A stretch of DNA of 64,000 bases from Bacteroidota bacterium (GTDB lineage Bacteria > Bacteroidota > Bacteroidia > Cytophagales > Cyclobacteriaceae): the NCBI GenBank assembly GCA_013285945.1, contig JABDGP010000003.1, forward strand, positions 17,817 through 81,816, in the 5' to 3' direction. The position numbers were made by a program, and so were the translations under genes. The notes under the pieces are model-generated. The model ran no database searches, was not told the DNA's origin, and saw only the letters and a list, made by a program, of their open reading frames with translations. Below, piece after piece: positions 60,293 through 64,000 of the stretch. Numbering within the stretch: the stretch's first letter is position 1; each line of letters begins with the position of its first letter.

Positions 60293-62428
60293 ATGGCATT
60301 GATTGGAACTCTTAGGACTAAGATGACGAAGTTTGTGGTAGGCTTTGTTGCCCTCGCCATGGGCGCATTTATCGTGGGTAGTGATCTATTTGGAAGTGGC
60401 CCCCGGTCAATTTTCGGTGGAAACCAAAATAACGTGGGCGAAATTGCCGGCAAAGACATCTCCCGTGATGAATACCAGGCCGCCGTGCAAGAGCGTGAAA
60501 ACAATTATATCCTTTCTGTCGGCCGCCAGCCAGGCGAACGCGAAAGGCCTACTTTACAACAGCAAGCCTGGGAGATGCTTGTAGTACAGCATGCTTTGCG
60601 CAACCAGTTTGAAAAAGCAGGCGTGCAAGTGACCACCGACGAAATTTGGGATATGGTGCAGGGAAAAAATATCGATCCGGGTGTTAAGCAATCTTTTACC
60701 GATTCGGCCGGCAACTTTGATCGCAAAAAAGTCATTCAGTTCATTAATAATTTTAATTCTCCTCCTCCTGTAAACCAGCAAATGTATGCGCAGTGGTCAG
60801 AAAGCAAATACCGTTGGGATGTTTACAAGAAAGACTTAGGCTTGGGCCGCGAGCGTGTCAAATACGAAAACCTGCTTATTAAAACCAATTATGTAACAGC
60901 TGCCGAAGCTGAGCGTGATTATCACAACCAAAATGATGTGGCTGAACTAAAATTATTGTTCGTGCCATTTTTCGCGGTAAGCGACTCAAGTGTAAAACCA
61001 ACCGAGGCTGAACTTAGAGACTACTTCAACAAAAACAAGGAGAAGTATAAGGCCAAGTTTACTCGCAGCCTTAGCTATGTCTCTTTTCCTGTGGTTGCAT
61101 CGGCCGATGATTCTGCCAAGATCAAAACAGAAGCCGAAAAAATCGCAGCCGATTTCAAAACTGTATCTGACGACTCGGTCTTTGCAGTAACGAATACAGA
61201 AGGGCAGAATCCTTACAAAAAATTTAACGCCTCCAATCTTCCGTCAACTATTGCCAAGGATAAAATTGTTGCCGGCAATGTAGAAGGGCCATTTTTAGAA
61301 AACGATGGTTACAGGGTTATTAAAATTGTGAAAGTCGGCAAAGACACGGTCTTCACAGCAAAAGCATCACACATCCTCATCAAATGGGATGATGCAACTG
61401 ACGCCAAGAAAAAAGCTGCCAAAGACAAGGTCCGCAAAATTTTGAATGAAATCAAAGCAGGTGCAAGCTTCGCAGCGAAAGCGCGTGAGTTTGGCACCGA
61501 TGGAACAGCTTCCCGTGGAGGTGACTTGGGTTATTTCACGTCGGGTCAAATGGTAAAGCCTTTTCAAAACGCTGTTTTCAATGCAAAGAAAACAGGCTTG
61601 CTTGCAGATGTAGTTGAAACTCAGTTTGGTTATCACATCATTGACGTTACTGCCCTAAAAGATAATTCTTCGTACACCGTTGCTTCCGTGGAATTAAAAA
61701 TCACTCCAAGCGATGATACACACAATGCTGCTTTTTTGAAGGCACAGACTTTTGCCGCCGGCATTTCCGGAGTAGAAGCCTTTAAGGAAAAAGCAGGTAA
61801 GGAAAAATTGAATGTTTTAGAAGCCCGCAACCTGAGCACCAACGATCAGCGGGTGAATAATCTTGACGATGCCCGCAAAGTGGTGACATGGCTTTTCCGC
61901 GATGGCAGCGAAGGAAAAATATCGGAAGTATTTGATCTTGACGACAACTACCTGGTTGCAGTGATGACCGGAGAAACCGAAGAAGGATACCGCTCATTCG
62001 ACCAGGTAAAAGAAGAGATCACTCCGGCTGTGCGCAATATCCTTAAAGGAAAAAAGATCGTCGAAAAACTGAGCGCTCAAAAAGGCACATTGGATGAAAT
62101 GGCGAAAGGCTTTGGTACTGATGCTACCATAAATTCTTCAAGTGATTTAAAAATGAACAGCAACTCCCTGCCAAGCGCTGGCCTCGATCCTGCGGCTGTA
62201 GGTAAGGTATTCTCGTTGGAGAATGGGAAACGCTCCGCTCCCTTTGTCGGAGACAACGGAGTGATTATACTGGAGCTTCAAAATAAGACAACTGCCCCTG
62301 AAGTAGGCGATTATGCAATGTTCAAAAATGAACTTTTAAAAAAGCTGAACGACAAATCGGGATTTAACATTGCTGATGCTATCAAAGAGGGATCTGACAT
62401 TAAGGACAAACGTTACAAATTTTATTAA
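60293..62428 (+). CDS. PpiD/SurA-type peptidylprolyl isomerase
   Basis: SurA_N-like N-terminus; rotamase domain ASHILIKWDDATDAKKKAAKDKVRKILNEIKAGASFAAKAREFGTDGTASRGGDLGYFTSGQMVKPFQNAVF. Confidence 0.94.
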   Translation: MALIGTLRTKMTKFVVGFVALAMGAFIVGSDLFGSGPRSIFGGNQNNVGEIAGKDISRDEYQAAVQERENNYILSVGRQPGERERPTLQQQAWEMLVVQHALRNQFEKAGVQVTTDEIWDMVQGKNIDPGVKQSFTDSAGNFDRKKVIQFINNFNSPPPVNQQMYAQWSESKYRWDVYKKDLGLGRERVKYENLLIKTNYVTAAEAERDYHNQNDVAELKLLFVPFFAVSDSSVKPTEAELRDYFNKNKEKYKAKFTRSLSYVSFPVVASADDSAKIKTEAEKIAADFKTVSDDSVFAVTNTEGQNPYKKFNASNLPSTIAKDKIVAGNVEGPFLENDGYRVIKIVKVGKDTVFTAKASHILIKWDDATDAKKKAAKDKVRKILNEIKAGASFAAKAREFGTDGTASRGGDLGYFTSGQMVKPFQNAVFNAKKTGLLADVVETQFGYHIIDVTALKDNSSYTVASVELKITPSDDTHNAAFLKAQTFAAGISGVEAFKEKAGKEKLNVLEARNLSTNDQRVNNLDDARKVVTWLFRDGSEGKISEVFDLDDNYLVAVMTGETEEGYRSFDQVKEEITPAVRNILKGKKIVEKLSAQKGTLDEMAKGFGTDATINSSSDLKMNSNSLPSAGLDPAAVGKVFSLENGKRSAPFVGDNGVIILELQNKTTAPEVGDYAMFKNELLKKLNDKSGFNIADAIKEGSDIKDKRYKFY

Positions 62429-62441
62429 GCAACTTCATGAA

Positions 62442-62477
62442 AAGGCCGACAGGGCTTTGCGCCTTGTCGGCTTTTTT
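62442..62477 (+). terminator. Intrinsic terminator
   Basis: AAGGCCGACAGGGC-tttg-CGCCTTGTCGGCTTTTTTATT. Confidence 0.85.
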
Positions 62478-62488
62478 ATTACCGAACT

Positions 62489-62752
62489 ATGGACGCCACT
62501 TGGGCAGAATCTCTTCGCAAAAAACTAGACGAGCACTATATTTGGCCTGCGCTCTATACGTTCAAATTTATTGTGCCTAAAGGAAAGGAAGAAGAGGTTA
62601 AACGGCTTTTTCCTTTACATGAATCAACAGAGAGACATTCGAAGAATGGCAACTACACCAGTGTCACTATTCAGATGATGATGCCGGGCAGTGATGCCGT
62701 GATAGATATCTATCGGGCAGCATCAGGTATTGAGGGTATCATCGCTCTTTGA
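62489..62752 (+). CDS. DUF493 family protein
   Basis: WPALYTFKFIVPKGKEEEVKRLFPLHESTERHSKNGNYTSVTIQMMMPGSDAVIDIYRAASGIEGIIAL. Confidence 0.88.
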   Translation: MDATWAESLRKKLDEHYIWPALYTFKFIVPKGKEEEVKRLFPLHESTERHSKNGNYTSVTIQMMMPGSDAVIDIYRAASGIEGIIAL

Positions 62753-62796
62753 CCAACTTTCATTTTGCCTAAGTTTGTTTTATCTTTCTCTTACCT

Positions 62797-63030
62797 ATGA
62801 AATGGATTGAGCAAAACAACCGCCTTACAAAAACATTTAAGTTTAAGGATTTCTCTGAAGCCTTTGCCTTTATGACTCGCGTTGCATTGATTGCCGAAAA
62901 GATGGATCATCATCCTGTGTGGACCAATGTCTATAATACAGTAAGCCTCGAACTTTCAACGCACGATGCCGGCGATGTGGTAACAGACAAAGATCACAAA
63001 CTGGCAGAAGCGATCGATAAATTAGGTTAA
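62797..63030 (+). CDS. 4a-hydroxytetrahydrobiopterin dehydratase
   Basis: [61 protein letters not shown]. Confidence 0.95.
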   Translation: MKWIEQNNRLTKTFKFKDFSEAFAFMTRVALIAEKMDHHPVWTNVYNTVSLELSTHDAGDVVTDKDHKLAEAIDKLG

Positions 63031-63734
63031 TGGAGAAACCCCAGGTGTCGGTCTATCTTGTGCCTACTCCCATTGGCAACCTTGGCGACATTACGTTACG
63101 TGCCCTTGAGATTTTAAAATCGGTAGATGTAATCCTTGCTGAAGACACACGTACTTCCGGTTTTTTGCTAAAACATTATGAGATCACAAGACCACTGCGA
63201 AGCTTTCATATTTTTAATGAACACAGGGCGCTTCAGGCAATTATTGACAAACTAAAAAGCGGTGAGACCATGGCGCTCGTGAGTGATGCCGGCACACCAG
63301 GGATTTCCGACCCAGGGTTTTTGCTGGTGCGCGAATGCTTGAAAAATAATCTCGCGATTGAATGCCTGCCGGGTGCTACAGCATTTGTCCCTGCATTGGT
63401 AAAATCAGGATTTCCTACTGATCGTTTTGTGTTTGAAGGTTTTTTGCCGCACAAAAAAGGAAGGCAAACCCTGTTGAAAGAATTGGCTGACGAAAAAAGG
63501 ACTATCATTTTATATGAATCTCCTCATCGGTTGATAAAGACGCTGGAGCAAATGAATGAGTTTTTTGGGGCCGACAGACAGGTTTCGGTCTCCAGGGAGT
63601 TAACTAAGCTTCATGAAGAGACTTTTACAGGCGCGGTAACGGATGTTCTTTCGCATTTTAAAAAGAAAGAAGTGAAGGGCGAAATTGTAATAGTAGTGAG
63701 CGGAGTGAGTAAAAACCCGCCAAATGACGATTAA
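63030..63734 (+). CDS. rsmI: 16S rRNA (cytidine-2'-O)-methyltransferase
   Basis: VYLVPTPIGNLGDITLRALEILKSVDVILAEDTRTSGFLLKHY; LVSDAGTPGISDPGFLLVREC; GFLPHKKGRQTLL. Confidence 0.97.
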   Translation: MEKPQVSVYLVPTPIGNLGDITLRALEILKSVDVILAEDTRTSGFLLKHYEITRPLRSFHIFNEHRALQAIIDKLKSGETMALVSDAGTPGISDPGFLLVRECLKNNLAIECLPGATAFVPALVKSGFPTDRFVFEGFLPHKKGRQTLLKELADEKRTIILYESPHRLIKTLEQMNEFFGADRQVSVSRELTKLHEETFTGAVTDVLSHFKKKEVKGEIVIVVSGVSKNPPNDD

Positions 63735-63795
63735 GGAAAAATAATATCCTCTTCATAGCCAACAACGTATATTGTAATGGCCAAATAGAAACGGA

Positions 63796-64000
63796 ATGAA
63801 TTTAGTGACGATAGAAAAAGAAGTGATTGCGCTGTGCGATGAAGTTGCTGATTTCATCCGGACAGAAAGCACACATTTCGACCGTGCCCGAATTGAACAG
63901 AAAGGCAGCTTTAGCAATCTGGTCTCCTATGTTGATAAAGAGTCAGAAAAAAAATTAGTCAATACGTTAAAGAAAATTGTGCCGGGAGCCGGTTTTCTGG
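63796..64000 (+). CDS. Inositol monophosphatase family protein, N-terminal part, runs off the window
   Basis: MNLVTIEKEVIALCDEVADFIRTESTHFDRARIEQKGSFSNLVSYVDKESEKKLVNTLKKIVPGAGFL. Confidence 0.75.
   Translation, partial: MNLVTIEKEVIALCDEVADFIRTESTHFDRARIEQKGSFSNLVSYVDKESEKKLVNTLKKIVPGAGFL

Overview
The window is a gene-dense chromosomal segment from a Bacteroidota organism, probably Cytophagales. Support: a T9SS-type C-terminal sorting domain, bshC, DUF4295 between rpmG and ftsY, and TAnnTTTG -7 promoter motifs. Most of it is conserved housekeeping sequence: rpsA, tRNA-Cys, purT, guaA, hutI, apt, icmF-like mutase, hrpB, agmatine deiminase, bshC, rimO, ftsY/rpmG/rpmB, pyrR-pyrB, glutamate dehydrogenase, anmK, coaX, lptC, a CorC-type CBS protein, a PpiD/SurA-type PPIase and rsmI. 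Items most worth a second look: (1) a tRNA-Cys gene followed by three extra tandem copies, 115-118 bp apart, of its own 3' part plus a terminator-like hairpin, together with an exact 16-nt inverted copy of the anticodon arm; this resembles the rtT repeats after E. coli tyrT; (2) a C39-like peptidase / RimK-type ATP-grasp / GCS2-type ligase operon, a candidate peptide- or amide-synthesis system; (3) a DUF4065 (Panacea/SocA-like) gene coupled to an unrecognised 146-aa partner, a candidate toxin-antitoxin pair; (4) a 1702-aa T9SS cargo protein with two cohesin-like domains around a dockerin-like one; (5) a hairpin-containing rpsA leader with a 16-codon ORF containing CPLC. No CRISPR array, rRNA, transposase or prophage was seen. 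All product calls come from reading the translations; no database search was run.
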